A DNA stretch of 64,000 nucleotides from Alitta virens (Eukaryota; Annelida; Polychaeta; Phyllodocida; Nereididae): NCBI GenBank assembly GCA_932294295.1, contig OW028576.1, forward strand, positions 41,365,247 through 41,429,246, given 5' to 3'. The position numbers and the translations under genes were made by a program. The notes below the pieces were generated by a model. It saw only the letters and a program-made list of their open reading frames with translations, was not told the DNA's origin and searched no databases. Shown here piece after piece: positions 1-9,136 of this stretch; positions within the stretch are counted from its first letter, which is position 1, and every line of letters starts with the position of its first letter.

Positions 1-73
1 CTGTTCTTTGACGACGAATGTCAGTGCCTTCCTGACTGACCTTATCAAGCGCTCCCACACCCCTCCAAAGGAA
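1..73 (-). pseudogene. BEL/Pao integrase tail fragment, cut by window edge
   Basis: Read on the minus strand, this stretch encodes a short conserved piece of a BEL/Pao retrotransposon integrase (residues like GGVWERLIRSVRKAL). It is the same sequence as 3981-4053, offset by 3980 bases. The rest of the gene lies left of the window, and a SINE abuts the other side. It is a fragment without a usable reading frame. Confidence 0.65.
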
Positions 74-233
74 GGGCGGGGGCCTAGCTCAGAGGTAGTG
101 CTCTGGGCTTCCCGGTCGAGCCCAAGTTGGATGGCTGTTTCATCCTTCGTCTCATTGCCATGGTCTCTGCCTGTCCTAATTAGCCCAATTGGTGCAGAAA
201 TACAGGACGTAAAGGCTTAATCACCCACCCACC
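74..233 (+). mobile_element. tRNA-derived SINE, copy 1 (box B deleted)
   Basis: The head resembles a tRNA gene (box A-like TAGCTCAGAGGTAGTGCTCT) and the tail ends in ACCC repeats after ACAGGACGTAAAG. Compared with the full copy at 7291-7478, about 26 bases holding the box B region (GGTTCGATTCC) are missing, with TTCC at both edges of the deletion. It lies exactly between a BEL/Pao fragment and the gag-like unit that starts at 234. Confidence 0.75.
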
Positions 234-244
234 ACCTTGGAAGG

Positions 245-1007
245 TCACATTGCGGGGCATCCAGTTCGAGACAGAAGGAAGATGAATGAGAAGTACTGCC
301 ACAATAGGTGCATGCATTGACAGGCCTGCCTGAAAAGATGTTATTGTGGAGAATTTTGTCACACACAGACCAATCAATTCAAATGTTGCTGTACCTCAAT
401 CATGCTGCAGCGCATAGCGCAAACTGGCAGTGGTAGTCATAAAACCGGATCCAGGGTGACGAGCTGCCATATTCACGATTGCAACCTAGGGCGGGGGCTT
501 AGCTCAGAGGTAGCGCTCTGGGCTTCAAACCGCTGGGTCCCGGGTTCGATTCCCGGTCGAGCCTAAGTTGGGTGGCTGTTTCATCCTTCGTCTCATTGCC
601 ATGGTCTCTGCCTGTCCTAATTAGCCCAACTGGTGCAGAAATACAGGACGTAAAGCCCTAATCACCCACCCGCCCTCATTGCCATTGTCTCTGCCGGTCC
701 TAATTAGCCCAACTGGTGCAGAAATACAGGACGTAAAGCCCTAATCACCCACCCACCCACCCACGATTGCAACCTCATGCAAATCAAGCTCTGGGCTTCT
801 GTGGGGGTAAGCAAAGCACATGACAGCCTTGTAAGTTGCGAAGGTCTCAGTGAACTGAGCAATTGTCAATGGCTTGTTTGGGGCACGCATATCTCTCGCA
901 TTATCAGCAGACTGGGCCCTTTCTGAATTGTCCCCAGAACCCCTGAAGTAGGGAATTAAAGGGGCTGCAAGGTTGACATCCCTACCTTGGATAATTGAGT
1001 TTCTCAA
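245..1007 (-). pseudogene. Gag-like protein with CCHC finger, interrupted by SINE (copy A)
   Basis: The minus-strand frame from 1007 encodes a protein beginning MRNSIIQGRDVNLAAPLIPYF and containing YKAVMC and ELDLHEVAIV. Past the SINE the similarity continues in a shifted frame, with two in-frame stops, to a zinc-knuckle spacing C-x2-C-x4-H-x4-C (CTYCGSTSHSSSFC). I recognise this as an uncharacterised gag-like family seen repeatedly in invertebrate genomes, possibly from tyrosine-recombinase retroelements. That assignment is from memory and uncertain. The gene is broken by a SINE, a frame change and stops. Confidence 0.55.
488..762 (+). mobile_element. tRNA-derived SINE, copy 2, with duplicated tail
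   Basis: This copy has a full head with box A-like TAGCTCAGAGGTAGCGCTCT and box B GGTTCGATTCC. The 3' part (about 95 bases ending in ACCC repeats) is present twice in tandem. It is flanked by a perfect 13-bp target duplication ACGATTGCAACCT at 475-487 and 763-775. Copy C of the surrounding unit (near 6130) carries the single, uninterrupted target, so this is a genuine insertion. Confidence 0.88.
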
Positions 1008-1892
1008 GGCAGGAGAAATGGTGATGGCCTCTGGTATAGACTGCGAAGTGTATCCAAACCTTGAACGTGTGGCACTGGGCCGAGGTCAAACTTACTGTTT
1101 TAGACCACCCTAGAGGATACTGACAGTTACAACAAAGATTATTATGCGCAGGCTTACACTTTTATTTACAATAATCTTATTAACAAACTGAAGAACTCTT
1201 AAACAACTAAATATTGCATAACTTCAGCTTCTATAATATAAGCTGTACTAGTCCAAACCACTTTTGACTATAACCTACAATGGTAATTACATTAGTTACA
1301 TATATACATATAAATATCATTCAATTGACAATGCAATTTGAATTTGATACATGTGTCAAATACATAAATATACAAAGGAAGTGCAAGACGTTCCACACTT
1401 TAAGAAACTACACGTCACTACAACATTTTATGTATCATTTGTCATATTTTTTGTACAAAGGAAACATGAAGCATATGAAGTCAATAATTTGTACATATAG
1501 TTTAGAAAATGTGTACAAAATAGGAGACATGGTCATGTGACTGTCGAATAGCACCATCAGATCATAACATAAAAATGTGTAATTTCATTAAAGGGAACGC
1601 ATTAGTGTTTTATCTGGTCAAAGTGTTATGCCTGTCCACCTGTCAGAAGGAAAATCAGTGACAATACCCACTCTAAACACTTTATCAATTACAGTAGACA
1701 TATACTAATTATATATTATGTACACATGAAATGTAGATATAAAAAAAATATTGCACGCTAACCATTCTGTAGGTGCTCTGAGAAAAATTGACTTATCTAA
1801 TGAATAAAACATGAACCGGCCACCAAACCGATATATGTGTTATAATATTAGATGCAATAAATATAATAAACAAAAACATCTGCTATTATTAA

Positions 1893-1936
<44 letters not shown>
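1893..1936. repeat. (AT)n microsatellite
   Basis: Pure TA dinucleotide run at the end of the gag-like unit. Shorter equivalents lie at about 5870-5886, 7262-7277 and 14090-14115 in the other copies, so the microsatellite is part of the repeated unit. Confidence 0.95.
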
Positions 1937-1938
<2 letters not shown>

Positions 1939-3230
1939 TTAACATATGGATAACACTAAAAACCTTGTGTTAGCATGCAAAAATTGGACGAACCTGATTT
2001 CATACCAGGATTAATCTCTAAAGTTTTAGACCAGTTGCCGTTAGCCTGCCAACACTACTAAGATGAATCCTTGCAATTAATAGATGATATTATTATGTTA
2101 GATATAATATTTATTTCAATGACATTATTTGTAATCGTGTGGTCTTTTCTGAAAAAGAAATCGTTTATCAGCATATGCATATGAATACTCCGCAGTTTGG
2201 TGTTTGTCATGTTTGGTTTTTGAGGTTTTCGTCTTTTGTGCTTTGTGTCATGGCCAGGGTCCTCATCCCCTCAAATCAGTTCTAAGTAGGTGTTTTGATG
2301 TTCCTTTTCCTTGACTTCCCACAGGAACACCACCACAAGCACCTTCTTCTTGTTGATCATCACTCCTGGAAATCAGAATAAGAAATGTTGACTCCAAGTA
2401 CATCAGGGCTTTGCTAATACAAGAGAAAGTTCTGACCTTTGTTATTAATACAGACTATTATAATTGACAGAGACAAATGATTTTTGCAGCAAATTCATGT
2501 AATATATATTTTATATACAAAATTTCTGCTCATTCTGATAAAGTAAAACCTATTTTCTGTAGCCATGGAAAGAGGTCTTTGAGGTATGCAGATCAGGCGT
2601 CACATTGTTAAATAAGAGTCACACTTCACATCTAAAAAAAATTACTGGAATCTCCACTAGGTGGATCCACAAAAGCGACATGACTGTCTAAGGGGCGTCT
2701 CCCAAAGGCACACATCATTTTCATACAAATTTTGATAGATTTAATTTTGTACATTGTGCCTGAATAAATCGTCATTCATCCATCCTTTAACACTATGCAG
2801 CCACATAATATAATAAGTAAATGAAAGTTTCCAGCTACCTGCAACTCTAGATTTTGAATTTTGTGCTCAAAAGCCTAAAAAGATCAAGTATTTTGACTTT
2901 AAACACTGGAGCTACACAGAGGTGTGTTCTGGGGAGCATACAGCTGTCACATCATGCTGCACCATCACTGAGCAATCCTCTGCCATTTCAGCCTATAGCT
3001 AACCTCCCCATTTACACCTGGGTGGAGTGAAAGAGAGGTTGAAGGAGGATCTGCTCAGTTCCTCCATGCTGTGCCTGGGTTTGAACCCCCGACCATATGC
3101 ATATGAGTCCAATGCTCAATCCACTAGGCCAAGACACCCACTCTATACAAATGACCTGGCATGTAACAGTCAGGAAACTTGTATCATCAAATATGCTGAT
3201 GACACAAACAGACGTGAGATACTATGATCT
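1937..3230. repeat. Non-coding part of unit A, shared with 14116-15650
   Basis: No gene is seen. The stretch matches the region after the (AT)n of copy D, with block differences. Copy D has an extra segment at about 14826-15101 and another at about 15229-15370. Copy A has about 180 bases (2663-2843) that D lacks. These gaps show independent insertions or deletions after duplication. Confidence 0.7.
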
Positions 3231-3436
3231 GTCCCTTACACCGGCCCCATAAATGTCGACCCTAAAATTTACAATCTCTTCAATATGGACAGATCAATTC
3301 AATTATCAAATAAACAAACAAAGACACAATCAACATGAAGTGACAATAACAAGTGGGCATCTAAAAAACACTAACGCCCGAAACTATCTATGTGTTTTAA
3401 CGTTATAAGTGTAATGGCTTCTGCAATAGATATGTC

Positions 3437-4053
3437 CTACGTAACACTATCGGCCATTCCCTCTAACAGGTAAACGCCTAGTATTGAACAGACTTGTACC
3501 AACTGAGCTCCTTCAAGCAAACTCAACTTTGTCACAGGTCTGACAACTGAGGTATGTGGCGTCCGTATGCGAACGCTCCTCACCAGCCCATCTTGTCCAG
3601 GAAATGTCTCTGTCACCCTTCCCAATTGCCACAATCCCCGATGGTTCGGATCAATATGAAGAACCATGTTGCCCTCCTTGACATTGCGCATCACTTCCTT
3701 CCACTTGGTTTCGCTCCTGCAGAAGTGGTAGATATTCTTGAGTCCATCTCTTCCAGAAAAGATTTGCCATATGCTGGGTCTGTCTCCATCGCTTCTTGTA
3801 GATGTCCTTTGCATCAAATTCCCCAGGCGCCATCGTTGATCCTTGACGAAGGAGAAGGAGGTGACTTAGGGTAAGTGCTTCAAGATCTTGAGGGTCGTCT
3901 GAAACCTTCATTATTGGTCTGCTATTTATTATTGCCTCTGCCTCGCACATCACTGTTGCCAGTGACTCATCTGTGAGTACCTGTTCTTTGACGACGAATG
4001 TCAGTGCCTTCCTGACTGACCTTATCAAGCGCTCCCACACCCCTCCAAAGGAA
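3437..4053 (-). pseudogene. BEL/Pao pol C-terminus: integrase tail and DUF5641-like domain
   Basis: Minus-strand reading from 4053 gives the end of a BEL/Pao integrase (VWERLIRSVRKAL, then INSRPIMKVSDDP, LTLSHLLLLRQGS). It continues as the small C-terminal DUF5641-type domain (WKEVMRNVKEGNMVLHIDPN, GLWQLGRVTETFPG, RTPHTSVVRPVTKLSLLE), which ends near 3437. The two halves are in different frames, with the change near 3710, so the gene is broken. Upstream integrase, reverse transcriptase and gag are absent; the fragment is cut at 4053 by a SINE. No LTR could be delimited in 3231-3436, although that stretch is shared with 16344-16555. Confidence 0.8.
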
Positions 4054-4213
4054 GGGCGGGGGCCTAGCTCATAGGTAGTGCTCTGGGCTTCCCGGTCGAG
4101 CCCAAGTTGGATGGCTGTTTCATCCTTCGTCTCATTGCCATGGTCTCTGCCTGTCCTAATTAGCCCAATTGGTGCAGAAATACAGGACGTAAAGGCTTAA
4201 TCACCCACCCACC
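4054..4213 (+). mobile_element. tRNA-derived SINE, copy 3 (duplicate of copy 1)
   Basis: Near-identical to 74-233, with the same box B deletion and the same BEL/Pao and gag-like flanks. It therefore arose by the 3980-bp tandem duplication and not by a new insertion. Confidence 0.8.
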
Positions 4214-5885
4214 ACCTTGGAAGGTCACATTGCGGGGCATCCAGTTCGAGACAGAAGGAAGATGAATGAGAAGTACTGCCACAATAGGTGCATGCATTGA
4301 CAGGCCTGCCTGAAAAGATGTTATTGTGGAGAATTTTGTCACACACAGACCAATCAATTCAAATGTTGCTGTACCTCAATCATGCTGCAGCGCATAGCGC
4401 AAACTGGCAGTGGTAGTCATAAAACCGGATCCAGGGTGACGAGCTGCCATATTCACAATTGCAACCTAGGGCGGGGGCTTAGCTCAGAGGTAGCGCTCTG
4501 GGCTTCAAACTGCTGGGTCCCGGGTTCGATTCCCGGTCGAGCCTAAGTTGGGTGGCTGTTTCATCCTTCGTCTCATTGCCATGGTCTCTGCCTGTCCTAA
4601 TTAGCCCAACTGGTGCAGAAATACAGGACGTAAAGCCCTAATCACCCACCCGCCCTCATTGCCATGGTCTCTGCCGGTCCTAATTAGCCCAACTGGTGCA
4701 GAAATACAGGATGTAAAGCCCTAATCACCCACCCACCCACGATTGCAACCTCATGCAAATCAAGCTCTGGGCTTCTGTGGGGGTAAGCAGAGCACATGAC
4801 AGCCTTGTAAGTTGCGAAGGTCTCAGTGAACTGAGCAATTGTCAATGGCTTGTTTGGGGCACGCATATCTCTCGCATTATCAGCAGACTGGGCCCTTTCT
4901 GAATTGTCCCCAGAACCCCTGAAGTAGGGAATTAAAGGGGCTGCAAGGTTGACATCCCTACCTTGGATAATTGAGTTTCTCAAGGCAGGAGAAATGGTGA
5001 TGGCCTCTGGTATAGACTGCGAAGTGTATCCAAACCTTGAACGTGTGGCACTGGGCCGAGGTCAAACTTACTGTTTTAGACCACCCTAGAGGATACTGAC
5101 AGTAACAACAAATATTATTATGTGCAGGCTTACACTTTTATTTACAATAATCTTATTAACAAACTGAAGAACTCTTAAACAACTATTGCATAACTTCAGC
5201 TTCTATAATATAAGCTGTACTAGTCCCAACCGCTTTTGACTATTACCTACAATGGTAATTACATTAGTTACATATATACATATAAATATCATTCAATTGA
5301 CAACGCAATTTGAATTTGATACATGTGTCAAGTACATAAATATACAAAGGAAGTGCAAGAAGTTCCCCACTTTAAGAAACTACACGTCACCACAACATTT
5401 TATGTATCATTTGTCATATTTTTTGTACAAAGGAAACATGAAGCATATGAAGTCAATAATTTGCACATATAGTTTAGAAAATGTGTACGAAATAGGAGAC
5501 ATGGTCATGTGACTGTCAAATAGCACCATCAGATCATAACATAAAAATGTGCAATTTCATTAAAGGGAACACATTAGTGTTTTATCTAGTCAAAGTGTTA
5601 TGCCTGTCCACCTGTCAGAAGGAAAATCAGTGACAATACCCGCTCTAAACACTTTATCAATTACAGTAGACATATACTAATTATATATTATGTACACATA
5701 AAATGTAGATATAAAAAAAATATTGCATGCTAACTATTCTGTAGGTGCTCTGAGACAAATTGACTTATCTAATGAATAAAACATGAACCGGCCACCAAAC
5801 CGATATATGTGTTTTAATATTAGATGCAATAAATATAATAAACAAAAACATCTGCTATAATTACTTCATAGATATATATATATAT
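4214..5885 (-). repeat. Gag-like retroelement unit, copy B
   Basis: Near-identical to copy A at an offset of about 3980 bases. Minus-strand gag-like remnants lie at 4983-4739 and about 4467-4225, split by SINE copy 4. It ends in a short (AT)n and runs directly into copy C, which begins with the same ACCTTGGAAGGTC. Confidence 0.8.
4468..4738 (+). mobile_element. tRNA-derived SINE, copy 4, with duplicated tail
   Basis: Same position and same tail duplication as copy 2. The target duplication is now imperfect: ACAATTGCAACCT on the left and ACGATTGCAACCT on the right. It is a duplicate of copy 2. Confidence 0.85.
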
Positions 5886-7277
5886 ACCTTGGAAGGTCAC
5901 GTCGTGGGGCATCCAGTTCGAGAGGACAGAAGGAAGAATGAATGAGAAGTGCTGCCACAAAAGGTGCATGCATTGACAGGCCTGCCTGAAAAGATGTTAT
6001 TGTGGAGAATTTCATCACACACAGACCAATCAATGCAAATGTTGCTGTACCTCAATCAAGCTGCAGCGCATAGCGCGAACTGGCAGTGGTAGTCATAAAA
6101 CCGGATCCAGGGTGACTAGCTGCCATATTCACGATTGCAACCTCATACAAATCAAGCTCTGGGCTTCTGTAGGGGTAAGCAGAGCACATGACAGCCTTGT
6201 AAGTTGCGTAGGTCTCAGTGAACTGAACAATTGTCAATGGCTTGTTTGGGGCACGCATATGTCTCGCATTATGAGCAGACTGGGCCCTTTCTGAATTGTC
6301 CCCAGAACCCCTGAAGTAGGGAATTAAAAGGGCTGCAAGGTTGACATCCCTACCTTGGATAATTGAGTTCCTCAAGGCAGGAGAAATGGTGATGGCCTGT
6401 GGTATAGATTGCGAAGTGTATCCAAACCTTGAACGTGTGGCACTGGGCCGAGGTCAAACTTACAGTTTTAGACCACCCTAGAGGATACTGACAGTAACAA
6501 CAAAGATTATTATGCGCAGGCTTACACTTTTATTTACAATGATCTTATTAACAAACTGAAGAACTCTTAAACAACTATTGCCTAACTTCAGCTTCTATAA
6601 TATAAGCTGTAGTAGTCCAAACCGCTTTTGACTATAACCTACAATGGTAATTACATTAGTTACATATATACATATAAATATCATTCAATTGACAACACAA
6701 TTTGAATTTGATACATGTGTCAAGTACATAAATATACAAAAGAGGTTCAAGAAGTTCCACACTTTAAGAAACTACACGACACCACAACATTTTATGTATC
6801 ATTTGTCATATTTTTTGTACAAAGGAAACATGAAGCATATGAAGTCAATAATTTGTACATATAGTTTAGAAAATGTGTACAAAATAGGAGACATGGTCAT
6901 GTGACTGTCAAATAGCACCATCAGATCATAACATAAAAATGTGCAATTTCATTAAAGGGAACGCATTAGTGTTTTATCTGGTCAAAGTGTTATGCCTGTC
7001 CACCTGTCAGAAGGAAAATCAGTGACAATACCCGCTCTAAACTCTTTACCAATTACAGTAGACATATACTAATTATATATTATGTACACATGAAATGTAG
7101 ATATAAAAAAAATATTGCACGCTAACCATTCTGTAGGTGCTCTGAGACAAATTGACTTATCTAATGAATAAAACATGAACCGGCCACCAAACCGATACAT
7201 GTGTTTTAATATTAGATGCAATAAATATAATAAACAAAAACATCTGCTATAATTACTTCAAATATATATATATATAT
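5886..7277 (-). repeat. Gag-like retroelement unit, copy C (without SINE)
   Basis: Third copy, tandem to B, ending in (AT)n. It lacks the SINE seen in A, B and D. At about 6131-6143 it keeps the intact target ACGATTGCAACCT, so it is an empty-site reference for that insertion. Confidence 0.85.
5890..6375 (-). pseudogene. Gag-like protein fragment, longest uninterrupted copy (C)
   Basis: The minus-strand frame from 6375 runs 107 codons from MRNSIIQGRDVNLAALLIP through NKPLTIVQFTETYATYKAVM and SPELDLYEVAIVNMA. It then changes frame near GSGF (about 6100) and meets a stop (TGA) a few codons later. The shifted frame carries the first part of a CCHC finger. The N-terminal part of the family is not visible upstream. 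It is a relic of a retroelement gag-like ORF; the exact superfamily is not certain. Confidence 0.5.
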
Positions 7278-7290
7278 ACCTTGGAAGGTC

Positions 7291-7478
7291 AGGGCAGAGG
7301 CCTAGCTCAAGAGGTAGTGCTCTGGGCTTCCAACCGCTGGGTCCCGGGTTCGATTCCCAGTCGAGCCTAAGTTGGATGTCTGTTTCATCCTTCGTCTCAT
7401 TGCCATGGTCTCTGCCTGTCCTAATTAGCCCAATTGGTGCAGAAATACAGGACGTAAAGCCTTAATCACCCACCCACC
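7291..7478 (+). mobile_element. tRNA-derived SINE, copy 5, full length
   Basis: Complete head with box A-like TAGCTCAAGAGGTAGTGCTC and box B GGTTCGATTCC, a unique middle, and a 3' tail of ACAGGACGTAAAGCC followed by ACCC repeats. It is flanked by the 13-mer ACCTTGGAAGGTC at 7278-7290 and 7479-7491. This is the best reference copy in the window. Confidence 0.88.
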
Positions 7479-7644
7479 ACCTTGGAAGGTCGCCCTCGAA
7501 GGTCCTGGGCCTCCACGCGGCGAGGGTGGAAACACTTGGGGTGAAGTCCTCTATCCCCAGTGGCTAAAACAGGACAGTGCGCATTGCACAAGCTGCTCCA
7601 GCTTTACAGGAGGGTGTGTCCCCTACCATACAGGGGAAACAAAA

Positions 7645-9066
7645 ATGAATATGTCCGAATCGACAATTTCAGACCGGCTCGCACGTCCCCCGGGTGAACA
7701 AGGTGCGCGTCCCTCAGCGGTAAACCAGGCTGAGGTCGAAAAATTGGCTACTGGTTCCAGACTTGGTAAACGTTTGCGTCCATCATTAGATGACGCAAAT
7801 CAAAGCTCTCAATCTGCCTCTCTATTTCAGACATGGCCCAAGTTTCTTGTAATTACTGGCAGTGATGATGGGTTTTCCCGTCTCTCAGCCATTACAATTT
7901 GCAGGACCTTGAAAGAAAACGTAGGTTATATTGAAAATACAAGGAGATTAAAGAATTCTTCCTTGCTGGTGCAGGTTGCACACAAGGACCAATCTTTGAA
8001 GTTGCTGGAGTGGAAGGCCTTTGCGGGTGCCCCTATTAAGGTGGAGCCCCATCGGTTTTTCAACTCCTGCAAGGGCGTTATAACATCGCACGAGAGCAGT
8101 CTCTGCTCTGATGAGGAACTGAGGGACTGGCTGGATGACTACAATGTCATCCACATTCATCGCCAGCCCCCAAGATATTCACGACAGCTTCTCACACTGA
8201 CCTTTGATGGCACAGTTTTGCCTGACAAGGTCAGCATTGGGTTCGAGTGGTGTAGGGTACGTCCCTACATCCCGAACCCAAAACGATGTTATAATTGCCA
8301 GCGATTTGGCCATTTTAGCGGCTCCTGCCGCGCCAAAGCAACCTGCGCCAATTGTGGGTCACGGGAACACGTTCATTCCCGTGACTCACCATGTCAGAAA
8401 CAGTCATATTGTGTTAATTGTGGAGGTGATGGGCCAGCCTATCACCGTGGCTGTCCCAAATGGCAGCTAGAGAAAGAGATCCTGAAGTTAAAGACCACCA
8501 AGGATATCTCCTTTCCCCAAGCACGCCGTATAGCTGAACAGGCTGCTGGGGCAAGCTATGCCTCAGTCCTGTCTCAGATGGCTGGACCTAGATCTCCTTC
8601 ACCCAGATCATCGCCCAGGCGAAGGATTGACCTAGATCCTAATTATAAATATTCAAAGGCAGGCCAAAGCACGCAGAAAGAGAAACCAGAATCTAAGACT
8701 TCACAGGCAGACGATCACCTCGCAAGAATAAAGCAGCATGCTATAGATGTCGGAAAAGGACATCTTGTAGCTCCATCGGTTAGTGCGTCACAACTTAGTG
8801 TACCCTCACAGGGTGCACCTTCCGGCGTTGAGTCGGAAGAGATACACCAGCCGATGGAAGAGGAGGCAGGGACTACCACCATCCCTAGGCCTCAACGGGA
8901 GGGGGCAATTGATAAAAGATCAATTGTTCCCAAAAGACCCCCCCTCATCAGAAAAACACTAGAAAAATCTAGTGCACTGAGCTTCATAACACCACCATCT
9001 AAGCATGGTGGGGCCCTCAAAAAGATCTTAACACCAAAAGAGGCAGCGACTTTGAAGAAAAAGTGA
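7645..9066 (+). CDS. Retrotransposon ORF1 protein (gag-like, zinc knuckles), copy 1
   Basis: A 473-residue nucleic-acid-binding ORF1 protein expected to coat the element RNA in a ribonucleoprotein particle. Residues about 70-200 form a gag-like domain (WPKFLVITGSDDGFSRLSAI, then FNSCKGVITSHESSLCSDEE). Three Cys/His knuckles follow at about 213-280, starting CYNCQRFGHFSGSC, CANCGSREH and CVNCGGDGPAYHRGC. The C-terminus is basic and Ser/Pro-rich (SPSPRSSPRRR), ending in Lys. The start is the first ATG after the 5' leader and is shared with copy 2 at 19351. ORF2 follows after 70 bases. No stops or shifts are seen. Confidence 0.9.
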   Translation: MNMSESTISDRLARPPGEQGARPSAVNQAEVEKLATGSRLGKRLRPSLDDANQSSQSASLFQTWPKFLVITGSDDGFSRLSAITICRTLKENVGYIENTRRLKNSSLLVQVAHKDQSLKLLEWKAFAGAPIKVEPHRFFNSCKGVITSHESSLCSDEELRDWLDDYNVIHIHRQPPRYSRQLLTLTFDGTVLPDKVSIGFEWCRVRPYIPNPKRCYNCQRFGHFSGSCRAKATCANCGSREHVHSRDSPCQKQSYCVNCGGDGPAYHRGCPKWQLEKEILKLKTTKDISFPQARRIAEQAAGASYASVLSQMAGPRSPSPRSSPRRRIDLDPNYKYSKAGQSTQKEKPESKTSQADDHLARIKQHAIDVGKGHLVAPSVSASQLSVPSQGAPSGVESEEIHQPMEEEAGTTTIPRPQREGAIDKRSIVPKRPPLIRKTLEKSSALSFITPPSKHGGALKKILTPKEAATLKKK

Positions 9067-9136
9067 ATATTCATACAAATTCATACCATGCACTACAGAT
9101 TTTACTATGATAATATTAAACTCTTTTAACTAATTC

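Larger units (their letters stand above)
234..1936 (-). repeat. Gag-like retroelement unit, copy A
   Basis: First of four copies of a unit starting ACCTTGGAAGGTC and ending in an (AT)n tract at about 1893-1936. Minus-strand coding remnants lie at 1007-763 and 487-245, split by SINE copy 2. The 1010-1890 part is non-coding in my reading. Sequence related to copy D continues to about 3230. Copies A and B are part of a 3980-bp tandem duplication. Confidence 0.75.

Noticed and set aside
180..377. Reading SNWMPRNVTFQGG as an upstream part of the BEL/Pao integrase
   Set aside because: In another frame the same bases give the CCHC segment of the gag-like family, continuous with the upstream gag-like sequence; the BEL/Pao match is confined to the other side of the SINE.
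1280..1540. 86-codon plus-strand ORF repeated at 1280, 5252, 6644 and (shorter) 13864
   Set aside because: It is conserved only because the surrounding unit was duplicated; composition is AT-driven, no domain is seen, and copy D loses its end at the (AT)n tract.
7291..7365. Functional tRNA gene
   Set aside because: Box A and box B are tRNA-like, but there is a long unique 3' part, an ACCC tail, target duplications and many copies, so it is a SINE.
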